A DNA stretch of 64,000 nt from Dehalococcoidia bacterium (GTDB lineage: Bacteria > Chloroflexota > Dehalococcoidia > Tepidiformales > Tepidiformaceae), in assembly GCA_020850615.1 (NCBI GenBank), contig JADZEI010000028.1, forward strand, positions 16,847 to 80,846, given 5' to 3'. Position 1 is the first letter of the stretch; the number at the start of each line of letters is the position of its first letter. Shown here in pieces: positions 28,500 through 36,319 of the stretch. Both the position numbers and the translations under genes were made by a program. The notes beneath the pieces are model-generated. The model saw only the letters and a list, made by a program, of their open reading frames with translations, made no database searches and was not told the DNA's origin.

Positions 28500-29267
28500 C
28501 TACAGCGCCGCCACCAGCGCCGGCAGCACCTCGCCCAGCTGCTCCCGGATGACGAAACGCGCGTACTCGTCGAATGGCGTTTCCTGCGCGTTCAGGATGG
28601 CCAGCGTCGCGCCGTTGCGCAGTGCCGTCGGCACCAGCCCCGCCGCCGGGTACACGCCCAGCGTCGTCCCGATCGCGAGGAACAGGTCGCACTGCTCCGC
28701 CGCGTGATCCGACCAAGCCAGCACGTCCGGCACCAGCGCCTGTCCGAACGAGATCGTCGCCGTCTTGAGGATGCCACCGCAGCTCCGGCAGGGCGGGTCA
28801 TCCTCGCCCGCCTCCACCCGCCGCAGCACCCGCTCGATCGGCCCATGCTCGCCGCACTGCATGCAGGTGAACTCGTGGATCGTCCCGTGGATTTCGATGA
28901 CGCGTTCCGGCGAGTTGCCCGCCTTCTGGTGCAGCCCGTCCACGTTCTGCGTCACGATCGTCTCGAGCTTCCCCCGCCGCTCCAGCTCCGCCAGCGCGAG
29001 GTGGCCCGCATTCGGCTCGGCCTGCCACATCGCGCTGCCCAGGCGGTTCCGCCACGCGTTCACTCGCGCGTCCCGGTTCGCCATGTAGTGCTGGATCGTG
29101 GCCGTCTTCTCTGCTGCCGGGTTCTTCGTCCACACGCCCTTCGGCCCGCGGAAGTCCGGGATCCCCGACTCCGTCGAGATCCCCGCCCCGGTCAGCGCCA
29201 TCACGTAGCGCGCCTCGCGGACCATCCCGGCCAGCTCCTCCACCTGCGCCTGCGTTCGTGCATCCAT
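28500..29267 (-). CDS. Sir2 family NAD-dependent deacylase
   Basis: A 255-residue sirtuin. The NAD site is TGAGISTESGIPDFR (residues 26-40), with TQNVDGLHQKAG at 106-117, catalytic His127 in IEIHGT, and a structural zinc held by Cys135, Cys138, Cys160 and Cys163. Sirtuins remove acetyl or longer acyl groups from lysines, consuming NAD. Notably its neighbour is an acetyltransferase gene, and acyl-CoA enzymes are nearby. ATG 29267 gives the standard short N-terminus; the longer reading frame upstream has no counterpart in the family. Confidence 0.93.
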   Translation of the reverse strand: MDARTQAQVEELAGMVREARYVMALTGAGISTESGIPDFRGPKGVWTKNPAAEKTATIQHYMANRDARVNAWRNRLGSAMWQAEPNAGHLALAELERRGKLETIVTQNVDGLHQKAGNSPERVIEIHGTIHEFTCMQCGEHGPIERVLRRVEAGEDDPPCRSCGGILKTATISFGQALVPDVLAWSDHAAEQCDLFLAIGTTLGVYPAAGLVPTALRNGATLAILNAQETPFDEYARFVIREQLGEVLPALVAAL

Positions 29268-29301
29268 GGCGCGAACGGTAGCCCGTCCCGCCGCCCGCCG
29301 C

Positions 29302-29339
29302 AAACGAAAGCGCCCACACCTCCGCAGAGATGTAGGCGC
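29302..29339 (-). terminator. Terminator of the acyl-CoA carboxylase beta gene
   Basis: A 13-pair stem (29327-29339 with 29310-29322) that includes two G-U wobbles in the minus-strand RNA, tetraloop CGCA, followed by CTTTCGTTTG. It lies 24 bases past the stop. Confidence 0.65.
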
Positions 29340-29362
29340 CTGGAATGCGTCGCCGTAGCCGC

Positions 29363-30913
29363 CTACAGCGGGATGTTCCCGTGCTTCTTCGGCGGGTTCC
29401 GGTCCGCCTTGTGCTGCAGCATCTCAAGCGACCGGATGATCTTCGACCGCGTCTGGCGCGGGTCGATCACGTCGTCGATGAAGCCGCGCCCCGCCGGGAT
29501 GTACGGGTTCGCGAACTTCTGCCGGTACTCCTCGATGAGCTCCTTGCGCCGCGCCTCCGGGTCCTCCGCCTTCGCGATCTCCTCGCGATAGACCACGTTC
29601 ACCGCGCCGTCCGGGCCCATCACCGCCACTTCGCCCGTCGGCCACGAAAGGTTCACGTCGCCGCGCAGGTGCTTCGAGCCCATCGCCAGGTAGGCGCCGC
29701 CCACCGACTTCCGCAGCAGCACCGTGATCTTGGGCACGGTCGCCTCGCTGTACGCGTACAGCATCTTCGCCCCGTGGGTGATGATGCCGCCGTACTCCTG
29801 GCTCGTCCCCGGGAGGTAGCCGGGCGTGTCGACCAGCGTCACCACCGGCACGTTGAAGCAGTCGCAGAAGCGCACGAACCGCGCCGCCTTCCGCGCCGCG
29901 TTGATGTCGAGCGCGCCCGCCAGCATCATCGGCTGGTTCGCGATGATGCCCACCGGCCGCCCGCCCATCCGCGAGAAACCCACCACGATGTTCGTCGCCC
30001 AGAGCTCATGAACTTCCATGAAGTCGCCGTCGTCCGCCAGCCGGTGGATCACGTCGCGCACGTCGTACGGCCGGTTCGGCTCCGCCGGCACCACGGAGAG
30101 CAGGTCCTCGTCGGCGCGGTCCGGGTCATCGCCCGACTGGACGATCGGCGGGTCCTCGGCGTTGTTCGAAGGCAGGAACGCGAGCAGCCGCCGGACCTCC
30201 GCCAGCGTCTCTTCCTCGCCGTGCGTGCTGAAATGCGCCACGCCCGAGCGCGAGGCCAGCGACAGTGCGCCGCCGAGCTCTTCGTGGCTCACTTCCTCGC
30301 CGGTCACCGCCCGGATGACGTCCGGGCCCGTGATGTACATCTGGCCCGAGCCCTCGACCGCGAAGACGAAGTCCGTGAGCGCCGGGCTGTAGGCACCGCC
30401 GCCCGCCGAGGGCCCCATCGCCACGCTGATCTGCGGGATGACCCCGCTCGCGAGCGTGTTCATCGCGAAGATCTCGCCGAAGCCGCGCAGCGCCTCCGAG
30501 CCGTCCTGGATCCGGGCGCCGCCCGAGTCCTGCAGCCCGATGACGGGCGCCCCGGTCGTGATCGCCAGGTCCAGCACCTTCAGGATCTTCTCGCCGACCG
30601 TCTCGCTCAGCGACCCGCCGACAATCGTGAAGTCGTAGGCGAAGATGTACACCGGCCGCCCGTCGACCTTGCCCCAGCCGGTCACGACCGCCTCGCTGAT
30701 CGATGCGCCGGCGGCCGAACCGCGCGGGCGCACGAGCGGGTCAATCTCTTCGAAGGTGCCGGGATCGAGCAGGAGGTCGATCCGCTCGCGCGCGGTCAGC
30801 TTCCCACGCGCGTGTTGCGCTTCGATGCGCTTGGGGCCGCCACCCTGCGCGACCTGCGCCTTCAGCTCCTGCAACTCGGCGAGCTTCTGCTCGGCGGTCA
30901 TCATTTCGGTCAT
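29363..30913 (-). CDS. Acyl-CoA carboxylase carboxyltransferase beta subunit
   Basis: A 516-residue crotonase-fold carboxyltransferase that puts CO2 from biotin on acetyl- or propionyl-CoA. It matches PccB/AccD family blocks: ARGKLTARERIDLLLDPGTFEEID, GWGKVDGRPVYIFAYDFTIVGGS, GLQDSGGARIQDG and, in the C-terminal half, TLVDTPGYLPGTSQEYGGIITHGAKMLYAYSEATVPKITV. The latter two regions make the oxyanion holes. Propionyl- versus acetyl-CoA preference depends on one active-site residue that I cannot place without alignment. ATG start; its transcript ends at the wobble hairpin. Confidence 0.93.
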   Translation of the reverse strand: MTEMMTAEQKLAELQELKAQVAQGGGPKRIEAQHARGKLTARERIDLLLDPGTFEEIDPLVRPRGSAAGASISEAVVTGWGKVDGRPVYIFAYDFTIVGGSLSETVGEKILKVLDLAITTGAPVIGLQDSGGARIQDGSEALRGFGEIFAMNTLASGVIPQISVAMGPSAGGGAYSPALTDFVFAVEGSGQMYITGPDVIRAVTGEEVSHEELGGALSLASRSGVAHFSTHGEEETLAEVRRLLAFLPSNNAEDPPIVQSGDDPDRADEDLLSVVPAEPNRPYDVRDVIHRLADDGDFMEVHELWATNIVVGFSRMGGRPVGIIANQPMMLAGALDINAARKAARFVRFCDCFNVPVVTLVDTPGYLPGTSQEYGGIITHGAKMLYAYSEATVPKITVLLRKSVGGAYLAMGSKHLRGDVNLSWPTGEVAVMGPDGAVNVVYREEIAKAEDPEARRKELIEEYRQKFANPYIPAGRGFIDDVIDPRQTRSKIIRSLEMLQHKADRNPPKKHGNIPL

Positions 30914-31076
30914 GCACTGGCCCCCTGGGGTCTGCTTCCGGCCCGCAGAATAAACCCGGCGAATCGTCGCCGGGATGGCAGGTCCGGAGCCTGAGGAATC
31001 CGCCAGATACTAGCATGGGCTCCGCTAGGTGCTACGTTCCTCCCCCGTCCCGCAACGCCGCTGCGATAGGACGTGG

Positions 31077-32318
31077 CTATGGATAACCCAGCGCCTCCCG
31101 CAGCAATGGAGGGTCCGCCATCCGCACCACGACCTCCGGCGTGCGGTGCCAGCGGGCGCACCGCTCCAGCACATCTCGCAGCCCCGCGACTAGCTCGTCG
31201 CTCACCGCGACGCCCTCCTCGAGGTGCAGCGCTTTCACTTCGAACACGCCCTCCCGGCGGTGCGCCTTCGCGTCCAGCCGCCCCACCAGCGCGTCGCCGT
31301 GCAGGATCGGCAGCGAGAAGTACCCGTATCGCCGCTTCGACGCCGGCGTGTAGCACTCGATCCGGTAGTCGAACCCGAACAGGTCCAGCGCCCGCTCGCG
31401 GTCCCAGCACACGGGGTCGAACGGCGACAGGAGCGTCGTCCGCTCCGGCTGTGCATCCCGCGCCCGGTCGATCAGCTCCAGGTTGTCCTGGTGCACGAGC
31501 CCCGGCCGGTCCCAGCCCTCCACCTCCACGAGCAACAGCTCGTCATCTGCCGTCGCCTGGTCCACGGTGTGCACCGCCATCCCGCGCGCCAGCTTCGTGA
31601 GCGGCACCCGCGGCTGAAGGAACATTAGGTACCCCGGCAGCCACTCCGCTTTCGCCACCCCCAGCGCCCTCGCCGTCCGCAGCAGCAACGCCCGCTGCGA
31701 CTCCTCCCACGACGGCACCGGCTCGCGCACCACCGCCGGCCGCACCCGCTCGGCCAGGTCGTACACCCGCTGGAAGTTCTGCCGCCGGGCGATCATCAGC
31801 TCGCCCACGCCGAACAGCACCTCCAGGAGCTGCTTCTCGGCCTTCCAGTCCCACCAGCCGTTCCCCTTCTGCCCCTCTGGCCGCTCGAAGTCCGCCGAGC
31901 GCACCGGCCCGTTCTCCCGGATGTACGCCACCAGCGCGTCGGCCTCTGCCCGGTGTTCTGCGAGCCACCCGTTCCGCCGCCGGTTCAGCGGCGCGCCGGG
32001 GTGCAGCATCCGCCGCCGGTAGAGCGGGTACTCCTCCTCCGGCAGGAAGCACGCCGCGTGCGCCCACCACTCGAAGAGCGCACCTTCCGCAAGCAACTCG
32101 TCCAGCCACGCCGGCTCGTACTCGCCCAGCCGGCTCCAGAGCACGAAGTACGGGCTCCGCGCCACCACTGCGATCGTGTCGATCTGCAGCGCCGCCATCC
32201 GCCGGATCGTCGCCAGCACGCCGTCCTTCGTCGCCGGCCTCTCGGGCCACGGCTCGCCGAGCCCCTGCGCTGCCAGCAGTACCCGCCGCGCCTCGATTCG
32301 CGACAGTTTCGTCGTCAC
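31077..32318 (-). CDS. YcaQ/AlkX family DNA glycosylase
   Basis: A 413-residue winged-helix protein. The family catalytic QxD motif is Gln45-Ile-Asp47 in MAALQIDTIAVV, and further conserved segments are the LWSRLGEYEPAWLDELLAEG block and SPFDPVCWDRERALDLFGFDYRIECYTPASKRRYGYFSLPILHGDALVGRLD. AlkZ/YcaQ enzymes unhook interstrand crosslinks and excise alkylated bases; YcaQ keeps QxD rather than the QxQ of AlkZ. GTG start at 32318. It is a likely DNA-repair protein; LigD and UvrA elsewhere in the window fit the same general theme but are not linked. Confidence 0.88.
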   Translation of the reverse strand: MTTKLSRIEARRVLLAAQGLGEPWPERPATKDGVLATIRRMAALQIDTIAVVARSPYFVLWSRLGEYEPAWLDELLAEGALFEWWAHAACFLPEEEYPLYRRRMLHPGAPLNRRRNGWLAEHRAEADALVAYIRENGPVRSADFERPEGQKGNGWWDWKAEKQLLEVLFGVGELMIARRQNFQRVYDLAERVRPAVVREPVPSWEESQRALLLRTARALGVAKAEWLPGYLMFLQPRVPLTKLARGMAVHTVDQATADDELLLVEVEGWDRPGLVHQDNLELIDRARDAQPERTTLLSPFDPVCWDRERALDLFGFDYRIECYTPASKRRYGYFSLPILHGDALVGRLDAKAHRREGVFEVKALHLEEGVAVSDELVAGLRDVLERCARWHRTPEVVVRMADPPLLREALGYP

Positions 32319-32372
32319 ACGCGGCAGCGTACGCCCTTCATCGCCGATCGGGAACGCACGCTGCCACCCGCG

Positions 32373-32942
32373 TCAGTACCCCCGGCTATCCCAGAACAGC
32401 TCCTTCGCGCCCGCCCGGTGCACCTGGTACCGCGCCGCCACGAAGAGCAGGTCGCTCAGTCGGTTCAGATAGGCGATCACCTGCGCGCCGATCGGTTCGT
32501 GACGCGAAAGCGCCATCGCCACCCGCTCCGCCCGCCGGCACACGGTGCGCGCCACGTGCAGCTGCGCCGCCGAGAGGTCGCTTCCCCCCGGCAACACGAA
32601 GCTCTTGAGCGGCGCCAGCTCGGCGTTCCAGGCGTCGATCCAGCCCTCGAGCTGCTCCACGTGGCGCGGCTCGATCTGCGGCACCGGGATCCGCTCCTTG
32701 TCCGCCTCCAGGATCGCCAGGTCCGACCCGAGGTTGAACAGCACCTGCTGGATCACGAAGAACTGCTCCCGCATCGACGCGTCCAGCCCCGCCGCCACCG
32801 CCACGCCGATCACCGAGTTCAGCTCGTCGACCGTCCCATACGCCTCGATCCGGAGCGAGTCCTTGGGCACCCGCTGCCCGCCGACCAGCGCCGTCGTCCC
32901 GTCGTCCCCCGCCCGCGTGTAGACCCGATTGATGTGGACCAT
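32373..32942 (-). CDS. Cob(I)yrinic acid a,c-diamide adenosyltransferase, PduO type
   Basis: A 189-residue protein of the PduO (ATR) family. It adds the adenosyl group to cobalamin using ATP. The N-terminal VYTRAGDDGTTALVGGQRVPKDSLRIEAYGTVDELNS is the canonical ATP-binding signature, and the FVLPGGSDLSAAQLHVARTVCRRAERV helix holds the conserved Arg contacts. ATG 32942 was chosen at the family start; the longer frame is not conserved. Adenosylcobalamin would serve methylmalonyl-CoA mutase, matching the nearby acyl-CoA carboxylase gene, but no mutase gene is in the window. Confidence 0.94.
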   Translation of the reverse strand: MVHINRVYTRAGDDGTTALVGGQRVPKDSLRIEAYGTVDELNSVIGVAVAAGLDASMREQFFVIQQVLFNLGSDLAILEADKERIPVPQIEPRHVEQLEGWIDAWNAELAPLKSFVLPGGSDLSAAQLHVARTVCRRAERVAMALSRHEPIGAQVIAYLNRLSDLLFVAARYQVHRAGAKELFWDSRGY

Positions 32943-33099
32943 GCCGCCAGCATCGCGCACCCAAACCCGCCCGTCGACCCCTTCTGCCGCGACGCACCGG
33001 CTTGCCCGGGCACGGCTACAGCCGACAGCCGACAGCCATCTGGCACCCCCGCCCCCGAACGCACAGAATAGGGACACATTCCAGCCACGGACTTCGCCC

Positions 33100-33339
33100 A
33101 TGACCAGCCCGGCCCAGAACCGCTGCATCCGCTGCTACTCCCGCTACTCCACGCCGCCCTACCTCATGGCCGGCCGCCCCTACTGCTGCCAGAGTTGCTC
33201 CGTCGGCTCCGCCTGCGAGCACCAGGGCATCCATCGCGCCGCCAACGTCCGGCGCTTCGACTCCAACTTCGACCGCTTCCGCCAGGTCGTCCGCGAGAAG
33301 AGCCCGTACGAAGAGAGCCGCCCCGGGACCCACGAGTGA
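33100..33339 (+). CDS. Small cysteine-rich protein
   Basis: A 79-residue protein. The first half has six cysteines in pairs (NRCIRCYSRY... then PYCCQSCSVGSACEHQGIH), consistent with a zinc-ribbon-like or other metal site; the second half is a basic helix (VRRFDSNFDRFRQVVREK). I do not recognise the family. ATG 33100 lies in front of the coding part; the longer frame is antisense to the adenosyltransferase. Its stop overlaps the next start by 4 bases (GTGA), so it is coupled to the MaoC-like gene. Confidence 0.6.
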   Translation: MTSPAQNRCIRCYSRYSTPPYLMAGRPYCCQSCSVGSACEHQGIHRAANVRRFDSNFDRFRQVVREKSPYEESRPGTHE

Positions 33340-34178
33340 CCGCCCCCTCCCGGCCGCTGCCCGCCCCCGGCGAGGTCCGGGAGTACCGCGTCCGCGCCCA
33401 CAACGGCGCGGTCCACTCCACCAACAAGATCCACGACGACACAGTCGCGAAGGAGTACGGCTTCGCGGGCGGCCTCGTCCCCGGCGTCACGGTCTACGCC
33501 TACATGGCCCGGCTCGTAGTCGAGCTCTTCGGCCCCGCCTGGCTCGGCGAAGGCCGCCTCTCCGGCCGCTTCCACAAGCCCCTCTACGAAGGCGAGCTCG
33601 CCACCGTCCGCGTCACTGCGAACGCCGGCGGCACCCTCGCCGTCGAAGTCCTGAACCCCGCGGGTGACCTCTGCGCGACCGGCGAAGCCGGCTGGCTCCC
33701 GGAAGAGGCCGTCATCGCGACCGCGGACCTCTTCCCCCGCGCCGCGCTGCCCAACCCGCGCCCGCCGGCCAGCCAGGCCGCCTTCCGCGCGAGCCCCGTC
33801 CTCGGCTCACTCGACGAGACCTTCGATGCCGGCGAACCCAACGAGACCTTCCTCGCCGAGATCGCCGATGACCTCCCGCTTTGGCATGGGGGCGCCGCTG
33901 TCGCCCACCCCGGCTGGCTCATCCGCAAGGCCAACGCCATCCTCGTTGCCAACGCCGACCTCGGCCCCTGGATCCACGTCTCCAGCGATGCCATCTTCGT
34001 GCGGCCCGTCGCCCCCGGGACGCACCTCTCGACCCGCGCCCAACTCCTCGACGTCTTCGAACGCAAAGGACATAAGTTCGTCGACCTCGACGTCGCGGTC
34101 TTCGACGGCGACGACCAGCTCGTCATGCGCGCGCACCACACCTCGATCTACGAACCACGCCGCGCCGCCACCGATTGA
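33336..34178 (+). CDS. MaoC-like hot-dog fold protein
   Basis: A 280-residue protein. The segment HSTNKIHDDTVAKEYGFAGGLVPGVTVYAYMARLVVELFG looks like the MaoC/hot-dog dehydratase core: Asp and His near the start of the long central helix, then GxVPG and a hydrophobic helix. FHKPLYEGELATVRV and the later VHVSSDAIFVRPVAPGTHLSTRAQLLD suggest two hot-dog halves. Acyl-CoA or acyl-carrier binding is inferred, not shown. GTG 33336 overlaps the preceding gene by 4 bases. Confidence 0.65.
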   Translation: MTAPSRPLPAPGEVREYRVRAHNGAVHSTNKIHDDTVAKEYGFAGGLVPGVTVYAYMARLVVELFGPAWLGEGRLSGRFHKPLYEGELATVRVTANAGGTLAVEVLNPAGDLCATGEAGWLPEEAVIATADLFPRAALPNPRPPASQAAFRASPVLGSLDETFDAGEPNETFLAEIADDLPLWHGGAAVAHPGWLIRKANAILVANADLGPWIHVSSDAIFVRPVAPGTHLSTRAQLLDVFERKGHKFVDLDVAVFDGDDQLVMRAHHTSIYEPRRAATD

Positions 34179-34209
34179 CCGGCGCACCGCACGGCATGAG
34201 GATCCGTCC

Positions 34210-34512
34210 ATGGCCCTCTACGAATACCTCTGCCCCGACTGCGGCACGCGCACCGAGAAGCGCATGCCCATGTCCGATGTCGTCCAGTTGATCCCCTGCC
34301 CATCCTGCGGCAAGCAGGCCCGCAAGACGCTTGGTGGCTTCGCCGTTACCGGCCGCGCCGAGGCCAGCGTCGGCGATGGCCCCGCCCCCTGGGAGGACGG
34401 CGGCGCCGCCGCCGATTCCGGCGACGGCGGCCACTCCCATGACTTCGGCGGCCACGGTCACTCGCATGGCCCCGGCGGCCACAGCCACGGCCCGGGCGGC
34501 CACTCGCACTGA
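34210..34512 (+). CDS. FmdB-type zinc-ribbon protein with a His-rich tail
   Basis: A 100-residue protein. The N-terminal 45 residues are a FmdB/CxxC_CXXC zinc ribbon (YEYLCPDCGTRTEKRMPMSDVVQLIPCPSCGKQARKT, broken by context): two CPxC knuckles. The rest is Gly/Asp-rich and ends in a HSH-GPGG-HSH repeat series with nine His in the last 28 residues, a plausible nickel, zinc or copper buffer. FmdB proteins are small, widely found and of unknown function. ATG at 34210. Confidence 0.75.
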   Translation: MALYEYLCPDCGTRTEKRMPMSDVVQLIPCPSCGKQARKTLGGFAVTGRAEASVGDGPAPWEDGGAAADSGDGGHSHDFGGHGHSHGPGGHSHGPGGHSH

Positions 34513-34531
34513 CGCCGGCGGTACCAAGACA

Positions 34532-34557
34532 TGAGCCGGGCCCATGGGCCCGGCTCA
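34532..34557. terminator. Strong symmetrical terminator hairpin
   Basis: A perfect 26-base palindrome with arm TGAGCCGGGCCCA, 20 bases past the fmdB stop and 58 bases past the convergent lipoprotein stop. It can serve both strands. Confidence 0.65.
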
Positions 34558-34615
34558 CGTATTTCCGCTTCGAATGCGCGGTCCGGCCAAGCCCGGACGC
34601 GCGGCTGAACCCGGA

Positions 34616-35245
34616 CTAGAAAATCATCCCCGCCGCGATGCAGTCCTCGTCCTCGGACGCAGCTGCGTTCAGCCGGTCCTCGATGTCCTTGTCGGCGGCC
34701 GGCAGGTCGCCCATCTCCTCGAACGCGTTCATGTCGCCCTTCTTCAGCTTCGCCACCGCGTCCTTCGCCTGGTCGACCGCCTGTTCGTGGTACTTCTTCA
34801 GGTCCTTCGGCGGGTCCGCGTCCTCCCACGCCTGGACGAGCTTGTCCATCGGCTCCGCCAGCGCCTTCGCCGCCGCCGCCTCGTCCTCGGCGTCGACCTC
34901 CATGACCGCCTCGAACAGCTCCTCTTCGAACTGGATCAGCGCGCTGCAGATCTGGCTGACGTACTTCTTGTCAGCGCTCGTCGCATTGCTGCTGCTCGTG
35001 GACTCCTCGTCCTCGTCTTCCTCGTCCTTGCTGCTGCTCGTGGACTTCTTGTCGTCTTCGTCGTCGTCCTTGCTGCTGCTCGTAGACTTCTTCTCGTCCG
35101 CGTCGTCGTCCTTGCTGCTGCTGCTCGAACTCTTGCTGTCGCTGTCCGAATCGTCGTCATCGTCGCCGCCACCGCATGCAACCAGCAGCATCGCCGCCAG
35201 CGCCGGCACGAGCAGGAGCCAGCTAAACCGCTTCCAGTGAGTCAT
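34616..35245 (-). CDS. Acidic lipoprotein with Ser/Asp/Lys-rich repeats
   Basis: A 209-residue lipoprotein. A signal peptide ends at the lipobox LLVAC with Cys24, followed by an unusual low-complexity tract (about 25-95) of Asp, Ser and Lys including three near-copies of KKSTSSSKDDDED. The C-terminal 110 residues form a helical domain (SQICSALIQFEEELFEAVMEV...) with a C-terminal Cys, giving a possible disulfide with the first Cys. It is a paralogue of the next gene: same lipobox sequence, PPxDLK block and similar end. Similar proteins with Ser/Asp tracts are seen as surface tethers. A shared promoter element lies in front of both. Function unknown. Confidence 0.72.
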   Translation of the reverse strand: MTHWKRFSWLLLVPALAAMLLVACGGGDDDDDSDSDSKSSSSSSKDDDADEKKSTSSSKDDDEDDKKSTSSSKDEEDEDEESTSSSNATSADKKYVSQICSALIQFEEELFEAVMEVDAEDEAAAAKALAEPMDKLVQAWEDADPPKDLKKYHEQAVDQAKDAVAKLKKGDMNAFEEMGDLPAADKDIEDRLNAAASEDEDCIAAGMIF

Positions 35246-35278
35246 ACGCCTCTAGATTCCTCTCCTCTGAACTACGCG

Positions 35279-35294
35279 AGAACGCAATGGTTCT
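35279..35294 (-). promoter_or_regulatory. Duplicated inverted repeat, copy 1 (upstream of first lipoprotein)
   Basis: AGAAC-GCAATG-GTTCT, 34 bases before the lipoprotein ATG and just beyond an AGGAGAGGA ribosome site. A near-copy occupies the same position in front of the paralogue. It may bind a regulator or form an mRNA leader hairpin. Confidence 0.4.
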
Positions 35295-35377
35295 CTCCCA
35301 ACGAACGGCACGCCGCCCGGACCTCCGCAGGGGGCCCCCCGGGGCTCACGCTGCCCCGGCGAACCGGGTGACACGAA

Positions 35378-35403
35378 GAAGCCGGGCCGCGAGGCCCGGC
35401 TTC
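35378..35403 (-). terminator. Hairpin after the second lipoprotein
   Basis: An 11-pair stem GAAGCCGGGCC / GGCCCGGCTTC with loop GCGA, 20 bases past the stop. No clear T run follows on the minus strand, so efficiency is uncertain. Confidence 0.55.
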
Positions 35404-35422
35404 CACAGTCACGTGCGCGGGA

Positions 35423-35923
35423 TCAGGCGCCGAAGAACCCGCCGCCCAGTTCCTCACTGGCCTGGCAGTCTTCGTTGTCCTCAGCGATCTTGCCGAGCCG
35501 CTCCGCAACATCCTCAGGCATGTCCGGGATGTCACCGAGCGCATCGTTCTCGAGTGCGCCCGCATCGCCGTCCTTCATCGCCTTCACCATGTCGTTCAGC
35601 GCGTCGACCGCATCGCTGTGCCAGTCCTTAAGGTCGGACGGGGGCTTCGCATCTTCGAACGCGTTGGCCAGGCTCTCGAACGGCTTCACGAACGCGTCGA
35701 TCATGTCGTCTTCGTTCGTCGACTCGAGGTCGAGGTCCTCGAACGCCGCCCCGAAGTCTTCCATGAAGTCGTTCATGCCCTTGCAGATGTCCGCGACGTA
35801 TTCTTCGTCGCTCCCGGTCCCCCCGCCGGAACCGCCGTCATCGTCGCCGCCGCAGGCGACGAACACACTGGCCGCCAGGGCCGGCATCAGCAGCAGCCCC
35901 GCGAACTTCTTCCAATTGGTCAT
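35423..35923 (-). CDS. Acidic lipoprotein, paralogue of its neighbour
   Basis: A 166-residue lipoprotein. Signal peptide and lipobox FVAC with Cys24 match the neighbour in length and sequence (MTNWKKFAGLLLMPALAASVFVACGG versus MTHWKRFSWLLLVPALAAMLLVACGG, split over 20 residues). Only a short Gly/Asp linker replaces the long Ser/Asp/Lys tract. The helical domain keeps a Cys pair, the KPPSDLKDWH segment and the final EDNEDCQA. Tandem duplication is clear. Both genes have their own ribosome site AGGAGAGGA, upstream inverted repeat and terminator. Function unknown; likely anchored to the outer face of the membrane. Confidence 0.75.
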   Translation of the reverse strand: MTNWKKFAGLLLMPALAASVFVACGGDDDGGSGGGTGSDEEYVADICKGMNDFMEDFGAAFEDLDLESTNEDDMIDAFVKPFESLANAFEDAKPPSDLKDWHSDAVDALNDMVKAMKDGDAGALENDALGDIPDMPEDVAERLGKIAEDNEDCQASEELGGGFFGA

Positions 35924-35958
35924 ACGGTTGTTGGTGTCCTCTCCTCTTTGCTACCAGG

Positions 35959-35975
35959 AGAACCGCGACGGTTCT
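35959..35975 (-). promoter_or_regulatory. Duplicated inverted repeat, copy 2 (upstream of second lipoprotein)
   Basis: AGAACCG-CGA-CGGTTCT, 36 bases before the ATG, in the same relative position as copy 1. Flanking ribosome sites (AGGAGAGGA) also match. Confidence 0.4.
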
Positions 35976-36091
35976 ACCTCGATGTACGGCACGCAGCGTG
36001 CTCGCACGCAGGGTCATCGTATGCGACATACCTCACGCGGGGCCGTTTTCGACAGCCAACATGACGACTTGCACTACGTCGGTCGCCCGGG

Positions 36092-36107
36092 CATACCGGT
36101 TGGTATG
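36092..36107. promoter_or_regulatory. Palindrome CATACC-N4-GGTATG of TetR-operator form
   Basis: CATACC-GGTT-GGTATG in the 396-base gap between the second lipoprotein and the acyl-CoA dehydrogenase. A further inverted repeat GTGAGGG-ATTC-CCCTCAC lies at 36114-36131. The target gene is unclear; the nearest start is the lipoprotein, 170 bases downstream on the minus strand. No gene is convincing between 35924 and 36319. Confidence 0.35.
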
Positions 36108-36267
36108 TAACATGTGAGGGATTCCCCTCACGAAGCTGGCGGCGTTCTTCCCTTCGCCACTGCCTCGAACGACGGCCTCCCGCGACCCTGCCTGGAATCC
36201 TCGGGTTCGTTGCCGTACTCGCCGCCGCCGGCAGCTCACCTGGGCCCGTTGGTCTTGGGCGCACGAA

Positions 36268-36295
36268 GAAGGGCCGGTCATGCGACCGGCCCTTC
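36268..36295 (-). terminator. Terminator of the acyl-CoA dehydrogenase
   Basis: A 12-pair stem GAAGGGCCGGTC / GACCGGCCCTTC with loop ATGC, 25 bases past the stop; followed by TTCTTCGTGC on the minus strand. Confidence 0.6.
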
Positions 36296-36319
36296 GTGCT
36301 GTCTCGCAGTGTGCGGGAC

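Noticed and set aside
35279..35975. Reading the AGAAC...GTTCT repeats as LexA boxes
   Set aside because: Gap is 6 or 7 bases, whereas the good box before uvrA has 4.
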